Part shown: one piece after another, positions 1 through 8,549 of the stretch
How the letters are laid out: each line of letters starts with the position of its first letter
Position numbering within the stretch: position 1 is the stretch's first letter
Assembly (NCBI RefSeq): GCF_036248255.1
Contig: NZ_CP109178.1
Location: 1,922,001 to 1,986,000 of the forward strand
Length of the DNA: 64,000 bases
Source: Streptomyces sp. NBC_01717
GTDB lineage: Bacteria; Actinomycetota; Actinomycetes; Streptomycetales; Streptomycetaceae
Direction: 5' to 3'
Translations under genes and position numbers: made by a program
Notes under the pieces: model-generated
What the model saw: only the letters and a program-made list of their open reading frames with translations
Database searches by the model: none
Told to the model about the DNA's origin: nothing

Positions 1-1526
1 CCGCGGATGGCGAGCCGGTTCGGGTCGGCGGCGCCCTCGGCTGCCAGCGCCCGGGCGACGGCGGCGCAGTCCTCCACGTCGACGACGCCCCACTGCTGGC
101 GCAGCCGGTTGCGGTACGTCCTGCCGTAGCCGGTGGAGCCGCCGTAGTTGACCTCGACGACGCCGATGCCGCGCGAGGTGAAGTAGACGATCTCCAGGTC
201 GAGGACGAGCGCGGCATGCCCGGTGGGACCGCCGTGCGCCCACACCACGTAGGGCGGCAACTCGCCTTCCGGACCGACCCGTTCGGGGTTGCGTGGCGGG
301 TAGATGTGGGTGTGGACGTCGCGGCCGTCGGGCCCGGTGAAGGTGCGCTCGTGAGGTTCGGGGTAGTACGCGGGATCGACCTCGTCCCGGTGCCGGGCGC
401 CGATGATCCGACTACGGCCGGTCGTGGTGTCCAGCTCCACGATCTCGTACGCGCTCCGCGGGCTCGCGGCGACACCGATGACCCGGCTGCCGTGCACGGC
501 GAGCGTCTCGGCCCATTCGGTCCAGGGCCCCGCGATGTCGGCGAGTTCGCCGGTCTCCGGATCGAGGATGCCGAGGGTCGTGGTGCCCTTGCCGTGGATG
601 GTGGCGATCAGTCCGTTCTCCAGTGGCCGGAACCAGCCGAGCCCGATCTTCCACAGCGGTCCGGCGAACTCCTGCTCCTGTGTGCAGAGCGCCACCGTGC
701 CCCGGTGCGGATCGGCACGGTAGAGGTTCCACCAGCCGCTGCGGTCACTCGCGAAAAGGAGCTGTCCGTCGGTGGTCCATTCGATCTGTGGCACCGATTC
801 CTCGGGTCCGCCGCCGAAGCTCCGGGCGCTGTGGAACGTGCCGTCGTCGGCGATGTCGGCGAGCATCACCTCGGTGCCGTCCCACGGCATCCGCGGATGG
901 TCCCAGGCGATCCACGCCACCCGCCGCCCGTCGGGCGAGATCTTCGGTCCGGTGACGAAGCGGTGCCGGTCGTCGGAGAGTTCGCGCACCGCGCCGCGGT
1001 CGTCGGCCGCCGATCCGTCCAGCGGCACGGCGGCGATCACCCGTCGTACTTCGGTAGGCGCTTCGCCGGTGAACTCCTCCAGGACACACCACACTTCGCC
1101 CCGCTCGCCCCGGTCGAGGTGCAGTTGCGGGTCTACCCAGCGCAGTCCGCCGCCGACACCCGACAGCGGGGTGATCGGCCACGGCTCGCCGGCCCCGTCC
1201 GGCGCATACGCGTACAGCCGCTGGTCGGTGAAGTTCACGAAGACCACGAGCGGTCCGCCGTCGGTGCGCCCGGCGCCGGCCCAGGGCCGTCCGCCGTACT
1301 CGATGACGCGGCTGCGGACGTTCCACGGAACGGGCAGCACGGAGTCGGTGGTCCCGTCCGCCCGGCGGCGGACCAGGGCGCGGCGGCCCGCCTCGGCCGG
1401 ACGCGGCTCCGTCCACCACACCTCGTCGCCGACCACGCCGACGTATTCCGGGCGGCCGTCGTGCGACGCGGCCAGCCGTGCGTCGACCGGTGACGGCCAT
1501 GTTCCGTAGGCCCCTGTGGACACCAT
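1..1526 (-). CDS. S9 family prolyl oligopeptidase-type peptidase (3' end missing)
   Basis: About 508 residues are visible from an ATG at 1526; the end lies beyond base 1. The visible part is a seven-bladed beta-propeller-like region (repeated W-x-D / S-x-D-x-x-R-V-A-W patterns) running into the start of an alpha/beta hydrolase domain with VVWAHGGP and NYGGSTGYGR, the signature region of acylaminoacyl/dipeptidyl peptidases of family S9. The GxSxGG nucleophile, Asp and His would lie in the missing part, so activity cannot be judged. No signal peptide, so likely cytoplasmic oligopeptide hydrolysis. It starts 22 nt after the M20 peptidase and reads the same way, so it is probably the third gene of a peptidase operon. 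Family assignment is solid; substrate unknown. Confidence 0.85.
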   Translation of the reverse strand, partial: MVSTGAYGTWPSPVDARLAASHDGRPEYVGVVGDEVWWTEPRPAEAGRRALVRRRADGTTDSVLPVPWNVRSRVIEYGGRPWAGAGRTDGGPLVVFVNFTDQRLYAYAPDGAGEPWPITPLSGVGGGLRWVDPQLHLDRGERGEVWCVLEEFTGEAPTEVRRVIAAVPLDGSAADDRGAVRELSDDRHRFVTGPKISPDGRRVAWIAWDHPRMPWDGTEVMLADIADDGTFHSARSFGGGPEESVPQIEWTTDGQLLFASDRSGWWNLYRADPHRGTVALCTQEQEFAGPLWKIGLGWFRPLENGLIATIHGKGTTTLGILDPETGELADIAGPWTEWAETLAVHGSRVIGVAASPRSAYEIVELDTTTGRSRIIGARHRDEVDPAYYPEPHERTFTGPDGRDVHTHIYPPRNPERVGPEGELPPYVVWAHGGPTGHAALVLDLEIVYFTSRGIGVVEVNYGGSTGYGRTYRNRLRQQWGVVDVEDCAAVARALAAEGAADPNRLAIR

Positions 1527-1548
1527 GATCAAATCCCCCCAGTGCAGG

Positions 1549-2892
1549 TCAGGCCGTGCGCAGATAGTGGTCGAGTACCCGGACGCCGAAGTGCAGCGCC
1601 TCGACGGGCACGCGTTCGTCGACGCCGTGGAAGAGCGCCTGGTAGTCGAAGCCCACCGGGAGCTTCAGCGGTGAGAAGCCGTAGCCGGTGATGCCGAGGC
1701 GGGAGAACTGCTTGGCGTCCGTGCCGCCCGACATGCAGTACGGGACGACATGACCGTCCGGGTCGAAGCGTTCGACGGCGGCGCGCATCTTCGCGTACGT
1801 CGGCGAGTCCACCGGGGCCTGCAGGGCGACCTCGCGGTGGTGGAACTCCCAGTCGACATCGGGTCCGGTCAGCCGGTCCAGGGTGGCGTGGAACTCGTCC
1901 TCGCCGCCGGGCACCATCCGGCCGTCGATGTAGGCGACGGCGCGGCCCGGGATCACATTGACCTTGTAGCCGGCCTCCAGCATCGTCGGGTTGGCGCTGT
2001 TCCTGACGGTCGGTTCGACCAGCGCGGCGGCCGGTCCGAGCTTGCCGAGGAGTTCGTCCACGTCGAATCCGGGAGCGTCGACATCCACCTGGATCCCGTG
2101 CAGCGCGGCGATCTCGGTGAGCGCCGCCCGTACGGTCGGGGTGAGCCGCACCGGCCATTCGTGCGCGCCGATCCGGGCGACGGCGGCGGCGAGTGTGCTG
2201 ACCGCGTTCGCCTTGTTGACCTTGGAGCCGTGGCCGGCCTTGCCGTGGGCCGTGAGCTTCAGCCATCCGGTGCCGCGTTCGCCCGCGGCGATCGGGTAGA
2301 GCGGCATTCTCGGTCCGGCGTGGAAGGTGAAGGCACCGGACTCACTGATGCCCTCCGTGCACCCTTCGAAGAGTTCGGGGTGCTGGTCGGCGAGGAAACC
2401 GGAGCCGTCGGCGGCGCTGGCCTCCTCGTCGGCGGTGTACGCGATCACGATGTCCCGGCGGGGCCGGATGCCGGCCCGGGCCCAGGACCGGACGACGGCG
2501 AGGACCATCGCGTCCATGTTCTTCATGTCGATCGCGCCACGGCCCCAGACGACACCGTCGCGGACCTCCCCGGAGAAGGGGTGCACGGTCCAGTCGTCGG
2601 CCTCGGCGGGCACGACGTCGAGGTGCCCGTGCACCAGGAGCGCGTCCGCGGACGGGTCGGTGCCCTCGATCCTGGCGACCACGTTGGTGCGGCCCGGGGT
2701 ACGTTCCAGCAGCTCGGGTGTCAGTCCGGCGGCGGCCAGCCGTTCGGCCACGTACTCGGCGGCCGGGCGCTCCCTGCAGTCGCCGGCGCCCCGGTTCGTC
2801 GTGTCGATCCGGATCAGTTCGGAGGTGAACGTCACCGATTCGTCGAGCGCCAGATCGTCGACGGAGTCCTGGGGGGTGGTCACCTCAGCCAT
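1549..2892 (-). CDS. M20 family metallopeptidase (dipeptidase/carboxypeptidase type)
   Basis: A 447-residue cytosolic zinc hydrolase. Metal-site motifs are visible: VHGHLDVVPAE (His and Asp), WGRGAIDMK (bridging Asp) and TADEEAS (catalytic Glu and metal Glu), followed by the dimerisation domain and a C-terminal YCMSGGTDAKQF segment with a metal ligand region. The family hydrolyses dipeptides, N-acyl amino acids or related amide bonds. The start ATG overlaps the stop of the upstream M55 gene by 8 bp and has GGAGGAG just ahead, so the two are translationally coupled. With M55 and S9 neighbours the likely role is breakdown of peptides, perhaps peptidoglycan-derived. The exact substrate cannot be read from sequence. 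Confidence 0.88.
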   Translation of the reverse strand: MAEVTTPQDSVDDLALDESVTFTSELIRIDTTNRGAGDCRERPAAEYVAERLAAAGLTPELLERTPGRTNVVARIEGTDPSADALLVHGHLDVVPAEADDWTVHPFSGEVRDGVVWGRGAIDMKNMDAMVLAVVRSWARAGIRPRRDIVIAYTADEEASAADGSGFLADQHPELFEGCTEGISESGAFTFHAGPRMPLYPIAAGERGTGWLKLTAHGKAGHGSKVNKANAVSTLAAAVARIGAHEWPVRLTPTVRAALTEIAALHGIQVDVDAPGFDVDELLGKLGPAAALVEPTVRNSANPTMLEAGYKVNVIPGRAVAYIDGRMVPGGEDEFHATLDRLTGPDVDWEFHHREVALQAPVDSPTYAKMRAAVERFDPDGHVVPYCMSGGTDAKQFSRLGITGYGFSPLKLPVGFDYQALFHGVDERVPVEALHFGVRVLDHYLRTA

Positions 2893-3718
2893 ACTGCTCC
2901 TCCACAGCGGACGACACGATCGTCGTCACCGCCTTGAACGTGCGAATGCCTTCGTACATCGTCGTACTGGTGTAGGCGACACGCCGCTCACCGCTCGGCG
3001 CCACGCCGGGGACGACGGTCGCGGCCGCCGCCAGGTGCTCCGCGTCGAACTCCAGCTCCACGGTGAACGAGCCGCCCCGCACCGGATCACGGCGCCCGGC
3101 AAGCGCGGTCGCCTCCTTGGCGGCAGCACGGATGTCGGCGGCGGTACGGGCCGGGGTGCGGCACACCGCCGCGTACCGCGACACATAGTCCTTCACCGCG
3201 ACCTTGCGGGCCTCGGGGGCATATCCGTCCGCGTCCACGCAGGTCAGGTTGTCGCCGGTGACGAGGACGACGGGCACGCCGTACTCGGCGGCGACATGGG
3301 CGTTGAGCAGCCCCTCGCTGGCACGGACGCCGTTCAGCCAGACTCCGGTGATGGAATTGGCGAGATAGGTGTGCGCGAGCACGCCCTCCGTACCGGCTCC
3401 CGTGTGGTAGCCGACGAACGCGATCGCGTCGACGTCCCCGTGCTGGATGCCCTCCACCATGCTGAGGGACTTGTGCTTGCCGGTGAGCATCTGGACCCGG
3501 TCGTCGAGCCGCTCGAGCAGGAGGTTGCGCATGGACCAGTGCGCCTCGTTGATGAGCACCTCATCGGCACCCCCGTCGTAGAAGCCGAGGGCCGCCGCGT
3601 TCACATCGGAGGTGAACATCGAGCGGCAGCGCTCCCACTGCGGGGTGCCGGGCAACACGTCGGCCGGCCAGGTCACCCCCGTGGCGCCCTCCATGTCCGC
3701 GCTGATGAGGATCTTCAC
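2885..3718 (-). CDS. M55 family D-aminopeptidase (DppA-like)
   Basis: A 277-residue protein beginning MKILISADMEGATG, the hallmark of family M55. Expected zinc ligands are at D8, E10, H60, H105 and E135, with H116 in the place of the catalytic His; this spacing matches DppA of Bacillus subtilis as I remember it. DppA releases N-terminal D-amino acids from short peptides and is thought to recycle cell-wall peptides. Start is GTG at 3718, with AGAGGA about ten bases upstream. First gene of the M55-M20-S9 run. It does not sit beside a dipeptide transporter as dppA does in Bacillus, although a dpp-type importer lies about 50 kb away. Confidence 0.88.
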   Translation of the reverse strand: MKILISADMEGATGVTWPADVLPGTPQWERCRSMFTSDVNAAALGFYDGGADEVLINEAHWSMRNLLLERLDDRVQMLTGKHKSLSMVEGIQHGDVDAIAFVGYHTGAGTEGVLAHTYLANSITGVWLNGVRASEGLLNAHVAAEYGVPVVLVTGDNLTCVDADGYAPEARKVAVKDYVSRYAAVCRTPARTAADIRAAAKEATALAGRRDPVRGGSFTVELEFDAEHLAAAATVVPGVAPSGERRVAYTSTTMYEGIRTFKAVTTIVSSAVEEQYG

Positions 3719-3931
3719 GATGTACCGGTCCTCTCACAGGTCAGAAGTCGTTGCGATCTTCCTGCCGCAACACCGTACGCGGCGGCGGAGTCCCAGGCCA
3801 GAGGTGTTTTCAGCTCCAGAGGTCCAGTCCAGTGCAAGACCGTCGGGATCTCGGAGCCGGGCGTGCGGCGATGTCGGCGCCGGCGGTACGCGGTCGGTGA
3901 CCGGGCCGGCGGCGGGGCTCGGCGGTGCGGG

Positions 3932-4930
3932 TCAGCGCCCGGGTTCGCGTCGCTTGCGGGCTGCCCCGGAGAGGCCGAAGCCCATCAGTACGGTCCCGCC
4001 CGCGAGAACACCGAGGCCTGCCAGGACCAGGGTGTTCAGCCCCGTGCCGGCCAGGGCGGGCTGTGCATATGACCCGCCGCCGGTGGCGGCCTGGCGGATG
4101 AGATCGGTGACCGCGTCCGGGTGCGACACCAGGGCGACGTGGGACGCGTCGATCTCGACCGTCTGCGCGTGGGCGCGCTGCGCCTCGAAACGCTCGAGGG
4201 CCGGGGAGATGGCCTTGTCCCGGGTCGAGACCAGGGCCCAGGACGGGATGGTCTTCCACGCGGCTTCGGCAGCCTTGTCCATGAACGCGGAGGCGACGAT
4301 GGGGCGTTGGGTGGCGGCCATCACTGCCGATACGGCCGCCGGGAGGTCCGCGGCAAAGGCCTGGTGGAACTTCGCGGCCCGCAGGTAGAGGTCGATACCG
4401 CTGGTGCCGTCGGCGTTGCGGAACGGTACGGGCTTGAGAGCCGCGGCGAGTTCACTGCCCGGGAACCTGTCGCCCAGTGCGCCGAGGGCCTCGCCCTTGT
4501 CCGGCATGAACGCGTTGACGAAGACCAGCGACTTCACCTGGGAGTTGCCGGCGGCGGCGGTGCTGATCACCGCGCCGCCGTAGGAGTGCCCGACCAGCAC
4601 GATCGGTCCCTGGATGCTCTTGAGGAAGTCGGCTATGTACGCGGAGTCCCCCGCCAGTCCCCGGAGCGGATTGGCCGGGGCGACGACGCTGAACCCGTCG
4701 TGCTGCAGCCGTTCGACGACGGCGTTCCAGCTGGAGGCGTCAGCGAACGCACCGTGCACCAGCACGACGGTCGGTTTGGTGACGACTGTGGTACCCGTGT
4801 CGGCCGCTGCCGATCCGGCGGCTCCGGCGAGGACCGTCGCGGTCAGCGCCGCAGCGATCGCCTGCCCACGCCGGGAACGTGTCGGACGTATTCGCCGGTG
4901 CCGCGGCGCGTGAACGGGTGACACAGCCAT
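3932..4930 (-). CDS. Secreted alpha/beta hydrolase with LAXTG sortase signal
   Basis: 332 residues. Residues 1-44 form a long signal peptide (Arg-rich start, hydrophobic core, AAA cleavage region). The core is a small alpha/beta hydrolase of the pimeloyl-ester/salicylate-esterase kind: VLVHGAFADASSW oxyanion loop, VGHSYGG with nucleophile S116, and a late DASHVAL His. The C-terminus reads LAGTG at 293-297, then about 20 hydrophobic residues and ARKRREPGR. This fits the LAXTG sorting signal used by class E sortases, so the enzyme is probably fixed to the cell wall. Monocistronic. Substrate unknown; an ester or lactone is likely. The sortase reading is inference from the motif and its position. 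Confidence 0.82.
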   Translation of the reverse strand: MAVSPVHAPRHRRIRPTRSRRGQAIAAALTATVLAGAAGSAAADTGTTVVTKPTVVLVHGAFADASSWNAVVERLQHDGFSVVAPANPLRGLAGDSAYIADFLKSIQGPIVLVGHSYGGAVISTAAAGNSQVKSLVFVNAFMPDKGEALGALGDRFPGSELAAALKPVPFRNADGTSGIDLYLRAAKFHQAFAADLPAAVSAVMAATQRPIVASAFMDKAAEAAWKTIPSWALVSTRDKAISPALERFEAQRAHAQTVEIDASHVALVSHPDAVTDLIRQAATGGGSYAQPALAGTGLNTLVLAGLGVLAGGTVLMGFGLSGAARKRREPGR

Positions 4931-5112
4931 GCGGTTCTCTCTTCAGGAGGAGGGGGCGACACATCCAGCGTTTCCGGAGCCGGCCGGTACGGCGCGGCCC
5001 GGGAAGCAGCCGGGTGACATCGGCCGACCGTCCGGGTGAAGACGGCTCCTGACCGCATGGCGACCGGCGGATCGGGTCACCTTTTACCGGCCGGTGGTAC
5101 GGCCCCGTTCCC

Positions 5113-5143
5113 GGGCGGACCGGGCGGGCTGCCCGGTCCGCCC
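5113..5143 (-). terminator. GC hairpin downstream of the aldo/keto reductase
   Basis: A perfect 13-bp stem, GGGCGGACCGGGC, with loop GGGCT and its exact complement, lies 27 bases past the stop of the minus-strand reductase gene. No U-tract follows, as usual in Streptomyces. Confidence 0.7.
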
Positions 5144-5169
5144 CCCTCCTCCGAAGGGCAGCACCCCCC

Positions 5170-6162
5170 TCAGGAGGTCTTCAGAAGTTCCTCGATCCGG
5201 GCCAGTTCCTCGTCACTGAACTCCAGGTGCCGCACGGCGTCGACGCTGTTCTCCAGCTGAGCGACGCTGCTCGCCCCGACCACGGCCGACGTGACCCGTC
5301 CGCCCCGCAGCACCCAGGCCAGCGCCATCTGCGCCAGGGACTGCCCGCGCTCGGAGGCGACCTCGTCCAGCGCGCGCAGCCGGCTGATCAGCTCCGGGGT
5401 GACCGACTCGGGCGTCAGGAACGGGCTGTCGCCCGCCGCGCGCGAGCCGGCCGGGATCCCCTGCAGATAGCGGTCGGAGAGGATGCCCTGTTCCAGCGGC
5501 GAGTAGGCGATGGAGCCGACGCCCAGCTCGTCCAGCGCCGTGAGCAGGCCGTCCTCGACCCAGCGGTCCAGCATCGAGTAGCGCGGCTGGTGGATCAGCA
5601 GCGGGGTGCCGAGGTCCTTGAGGATCCTGGCCGCCTCCCGGGTCTGTTCCGGCGAGTAGTTGGAGAGGCCGACATAGAGCGCCTTGCCCTGCCGTACCGC
5701 CGAGTCCAGCGCCCCCATGGTCTCTTCGAGCGGAGTGTCCGGGTCGGGCCGGTGGGAGTAGAAGATGTCGACGTAGTCGAGGCCCAGCCTGGTGAGGCTC
5801 CGGTCGAGCGACGAGAGTACGGACTTGCGCGATCCCCACTCCCCGTACGGCCCGTCCCACATCAGGTAGCCCGCCTTGGTGGAGATGACGATCTCGTCCC
5901 GGAGCCGGGCGAAGTCCGTCCTCAGGGCGCGTCCCATCGCGCTCTCGGCGGCGCCGGGCGGCGGGCCGTAGTTGTTGGCGAGATCGAAGTGTGTGATGCC
6001 GAGATCGAACGCCCGGCGCAGGATCTGCCCCTGGGTGTCCGCGGTCCGGTCGCTTCCGAAGTTGTGCCAGAGGCCGAGCGAGAGCGCGGGAAGCAGCAGA
6101 CCGCTGCGTCCGGTGCGCCGGTACGGCATGGCCTGGTAGCGGTCGGGGGACGGGAGGTACAT
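5170..6162 (-). CDS. Aldo/keto reductase (YghZ/Kv-beta-like)
   Basis: 330 residues from the ATG at 6162, chosen because GGAG lies five bases ahead; an in-frame ATG 20 codons upstream lacks a ribosome site. The AKR tetrad is visible: Asp and Tyr in DLANNYGP, Lys in VISTKAGY, His in IFYSHRPD. The start MYLPSPDRYQAMPYRRTGRSG and the LWHNFG motif place it with the L-glyceraldehyde-3-phosphate reductase (YghZ/GpR) branch, NADPH-dependent reductases of small aldehydes such as methylglyoxal. It diverges from a LysR regulator across 117 bp, which suggests direct control by that regulator, possibly as part of an aldehyde or redox response. Confidence 0.88.
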   Translation of the reverse strand: MYLPSPDRYQAMPYRRTGRSGLLLPALSLGLWHNFGSDRTADTQGQILRRAFDLGITHFDLANNYGPPPGAAESAMGRALRTDFARLRDEIVISTKAGYLMWDGPYGEWGSRKSVLSSLDRSLTRLGLDYVDIFYSHRPDPDTPLEETMGALDSAVRQGKALYVGLSNYSPEQTREAARILKDLGTPLLIHQPRYSMLDRWVEDGLLTALDELGVGSIAYSPLEQGILSDRYLQGIPAGSRAAGDSPFLTPESVTPELISRLRALDEVASERGQSLAQMALAWVLRGGRVTSAVVGASSVAQLENSVDAVRHLEFSDEELARIEELLKTS

Positions 6163-6279
6163 GCGGGCTCCACGGAGAGGGGAAGGGGTGCGGGATGCGT
6201 GGTTCTCCAGGCTCCCCGACATCGATCCAGCAGTCCAACAGAAGATTCAGGTTGGATTTATCGTCTATGTTTCTCAATC
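6163..6279. promoter_or_regulatory. Divergent promoter region, AKR / LysR
   Basis: 117 bp between divergent starts, clearly more AT-rich than the flanks from 6240 to 6279. A TATGTT hexamer at 6266-6271 lies eight bases before the LysR ATG and no Shine-Dalgarno is visible, so the LysR transcript may be leaderless. GATT and AATC half-sites at 6254 and 6276 could belong to a LysR site, but this is weak. Confidence 0.45.
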
Positions 6280-7182
6280 ATGGAGTTGCGCCAGCTGGAA
6301 CATTTCATCGCCGTCGCCGAGGAGCAACACTTCACCCGTGCCGCCGAACGGGTCGCCGTGTCGCAGTCCGGGCTGTCGGCCTCCATCCGCTCCCTGGAGC
6401 AGGAGTTGAAGACCCCGCTGTTCAGCCGGACCACCCGCACCGTGCGGCTGACCGAGGCGGGCCGCGCACTGCTCGTGGAGGCGGAGCGCACGCTGGCGGG
6501 CGCACGGGCGGCGAAGGACGCCGTCGACGCGGTACGGGGACTGCTGCGCGGCACACTGACGGTGGGGTTCGAGCAGTGTGTGGCCGGTGTGGGGGTCCCG
6601 CGGCTGCTCGCGGCCTTCCGTCGCAAACACCCGCAGATGGAGATCCGGCTCCGCCAGGAGGGCACGTCGAGTCTGGTGGACGGAGTGGCGGGCGGGCGGC
6701 TCGACGTCGCGTTCGCCGCGACGGTGAGTGCCGGGGAGTGGCGCGGCGAACTGATCCCGCTGGCGCGGGAGCGCATGGTCGTCCTGTGCGCCCCCGGCCA
6801 CCGGTTCGCGCAGGCGCTCCGCGTCCCGTTCGACGAGCTTCCCGGTGAGTCGTTCATCGACTTCCATCCGGACTGGGGGCCGCGCCGCGCCGCCGACGAG
6901 GCGTTCGCGACGGCGCGGGTGCGCCGCACCGTCGGCCTTGAGGTGAACGACGTACACAGCCTGCTGGAGCTGGTGCACGAGGGGCTGGGGATCGCCGTGG
7001 TGCCACACCACTTCTCGCGCAAGCCCGAGGCCCGCGGGCTGGTCGCGGTGGAGCTGGACGGCGCCGACCAGCCTTTCTACGAGAGTGTCGTGGTGCTTCC
7101 GGCCGCCGGGGCCATGAGCCCCGGCGCCCGCTCGCTGATGGCTTTGGTACGCAGCGACGTACGCGACGGCGCCACGCGCTGA
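6280..7182 (+). CDS. LysR family transcriptional regulator
   Basis: 300 residues. The N-terminal winged helix (MELRQLEHFIAVAEEQHFTRAAERV, then SQSGLSASIRSLEQEL) is a textbook LysR DNA-binding domain (about 1-60), followed by the linker helix and a periplasmic-binding-like effector domain (about 90-295). Divergent from the aldo/keto reductase, its probable target. The gene ends 7 nt before the stop of the convergent GH18-like lipoprotein gene. The start is fixed by the family N-terminus; no ribosome site is visible ahead of it. The inducer cannot be inferred. Confidence 0.9.
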   Translation: MELRQLEHFIAVAEEQHFTRAAERVAVSQSGLSASIRSLEQELKTPLFSRTTRTVRLTEAGRALLVEAERTLAGARAAKDAVDAVRGLLRGTLTVGFEQCVAGVGVPRLLAAFRRKHPQMEIRLRQEGTSSLVDGVAGGRLDVAFAATVSAGEWRGELIPLARERMVVLCAPGHRFAQALRVPFDELPGESFIDFHPDWGPRRAADEAFATARVRRTVGLEVNDVHSLLELVHEGLGIAVVPHHFSRKPEARGLVAVELDGADQPFYESVVVLPAAGAMSPGARSLMALVRSDVRDGATR

Positions 7183-7189
7183 CCAGCGG

Positions 7190-8239
7190 TCACCCGCCCA
7201 GCGCCGTCGCGAAGGCTCCTGGTTCCTGCTCGACCCCGCTGCACGTGTCGTTCGCCTTCGTGGTGTCCTCGTCGGTGCATTCCCGGTCGCGGAAGGTGGC
7301 CCACATGGAGAGCGCACCGACGCCGGTCCGCCGGGCGAAGGCGCGCAGGGTGGCGGCGTCGGCGAGGGTGAACGTCTCTCCGGCCGTGTCGTTGACACCG
7401 AGCATCACCGTGAGGTGCAGCGCCCGCCAGGCCTCGGAGTCCGACAGACCGAGTACGTCGGTGAGCTGGTCGTGGGTGGCTTCGGCGGCCTGCTGCGCGT
7501 AGTCGCTCATGTCGCCGTCGTGGGATGTGCTGTAGTTCATGGCCATGATGTTCACCGCGGAGAGGTCGACCTTCTGCTCGGCGGCGTCGCTCAGGAGGTC
7601 CGTCCCGGTGGTCTCCAGGCCGTCCGGCATCACGGGCAGGGTGTACGTGACGTCGAGGTGCCGCTTCTTCTGGAGCAGGCGGAGCGCCTTGTCCCGGAGG
7701 GTGATCGACGCCTGGTCGGTCAGGGCCTCGCCCTCGATGTCGAAGTCGGCCTTGGTGGCGCCCACGGCGTCGAGCACCCGGGCGTAGGCGTCGGCCAGGT
7801 CCTCGGCACTGTCGCAGGCGAGCGCCAGCTCGGACCCGGCGGCCCCGCCGAACGAGACCCGGATGTCCGCTCCGGTCGCGGTGAGTGCGGCGACGCGTGC
7901 GGCCACCGCACGGCTGGTGGGCTCGGCGGTGCCGCCCCAGAGCGGGGCGCAGGTGTCGTCGTCGGCGACGACGAAGGCGAGGTTGTACGTGTCCGGGGAA
8001 CCGACGGAGTCGGTATCGGCCGCGGTCGTGGCGCTGACGTACGGGGTGTAGGCGGTCGTGGCGGCCGAGGCCGTGGGGCCGCCCGGGCGGGAGCGGGAGT
8101 CGCCGCCCTGGTTCGCCGCCGCACCCGTCGTGCACGCCGAGCAGGCGAGCCCGAGCGCGACGAGTCCGGCGACGACTGCGGTCGCCCGCCTCGCACGGCC
8201 CGCCGCTCCCTTCGGAGAGCCGTTCGGTGAAATGCGCAT
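7190..8239 (-). CDS. GH18-like (chitinase-type) lipoprotein
   Basis: 349 residues from an ATG at 8239 with AGGTG upstream. The N-terminus has a signal peptide ending at a lipobox around LACSAC, so a membrane-anchored lipoprotein is predicted. The body is a TIM-barrel of the GH18 type: VSFGGAAG on strand 3 and KADFDIEG on strand 4. DxDxE is kept, but the first Asp of the usual DxxDxDxE is Thr, while the Glu acid is present. MAMNY corresponds to the barrel-lining MxY motif. The family cuts chitin or other GlcNAc polymers. It is divergent from a deacetylase/synthase operon that probably makes a GlcNAc polymer, so a trimming or turnover role is possible. Confidence 0.78.
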   Translation of the reverse strand: MRISPNGSPKGAAGRARRATAVVAGLVALGLACSACTTGAAANQGGDSRSRPGGPTASAATTAYTPYVSATTAADTDSVGSPDTYNLAFVVADDDTCAPLWGGTAEPTSRAVAARVAALTATGADIRVSFGGAAGSELALACDSAEDLADAYARVLDAVGATKADFDIEGEALTDQASITLRDKALRLLQKKRHLDVTYTLPVMPDGLETTGTDLLSDAAEQKVDLSAVNIMAMNYSTSHDGDMSDYAQQAAEATHDQLTDVLGLSDSEAWRALHLTVMLGVNDTAGETFTLADAATLRAFARRTGVGALSMWATFRDRECTDEDTTKANDTCSGVEQEPGAFATALGG

Positions 8240-8549
8240 AAAGTTTGCACCTGCTCTCATGAGAATTGTCCCGAAACAGCAACAATGAAGAACTGGGAAC
8301 ACCGAAAACCTCTCACACATCACCATGTGTCGGAACCCGGATATTTTTTCCCCGCGGGTCCACCGAAGAGCCACCCCTCGATTATCCATTCCCCCTTTAA
8401 AAAAAGGGATATGACGGTACATCACATGCCGCCTATGAGGCCTGGCCCGCGGTCGCGTTCTCAGTGCATCCACAGACTTTCCGCGTTCTCACAGCGTTCG
8501 GCCAGGAACGGCTCAGACTTCGCACATCGCAGTTCGTCAGCATGCGCAA
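8240..8549. promoter_or_regulatory. Divergent regulatory region, GH18 lipoprotein / exopolysaccharide operon
   Basis: 310 bp without a gene, unusually AT-rich for this genome. It holds an inverted repeat ACACAT-CACC-ATGTGT at 8315-8330 and a CCCTTT...AAAGGG hairpin around an A-run at 8393-8408, next to an ATTTTTTC tract at 8343-8350. Both divergent promoters must lie here; I cannot assign -35/-10 boxes reliably. The 16-bp ACACAT palindrome is the best operator candidate. Confidence 0.5.
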
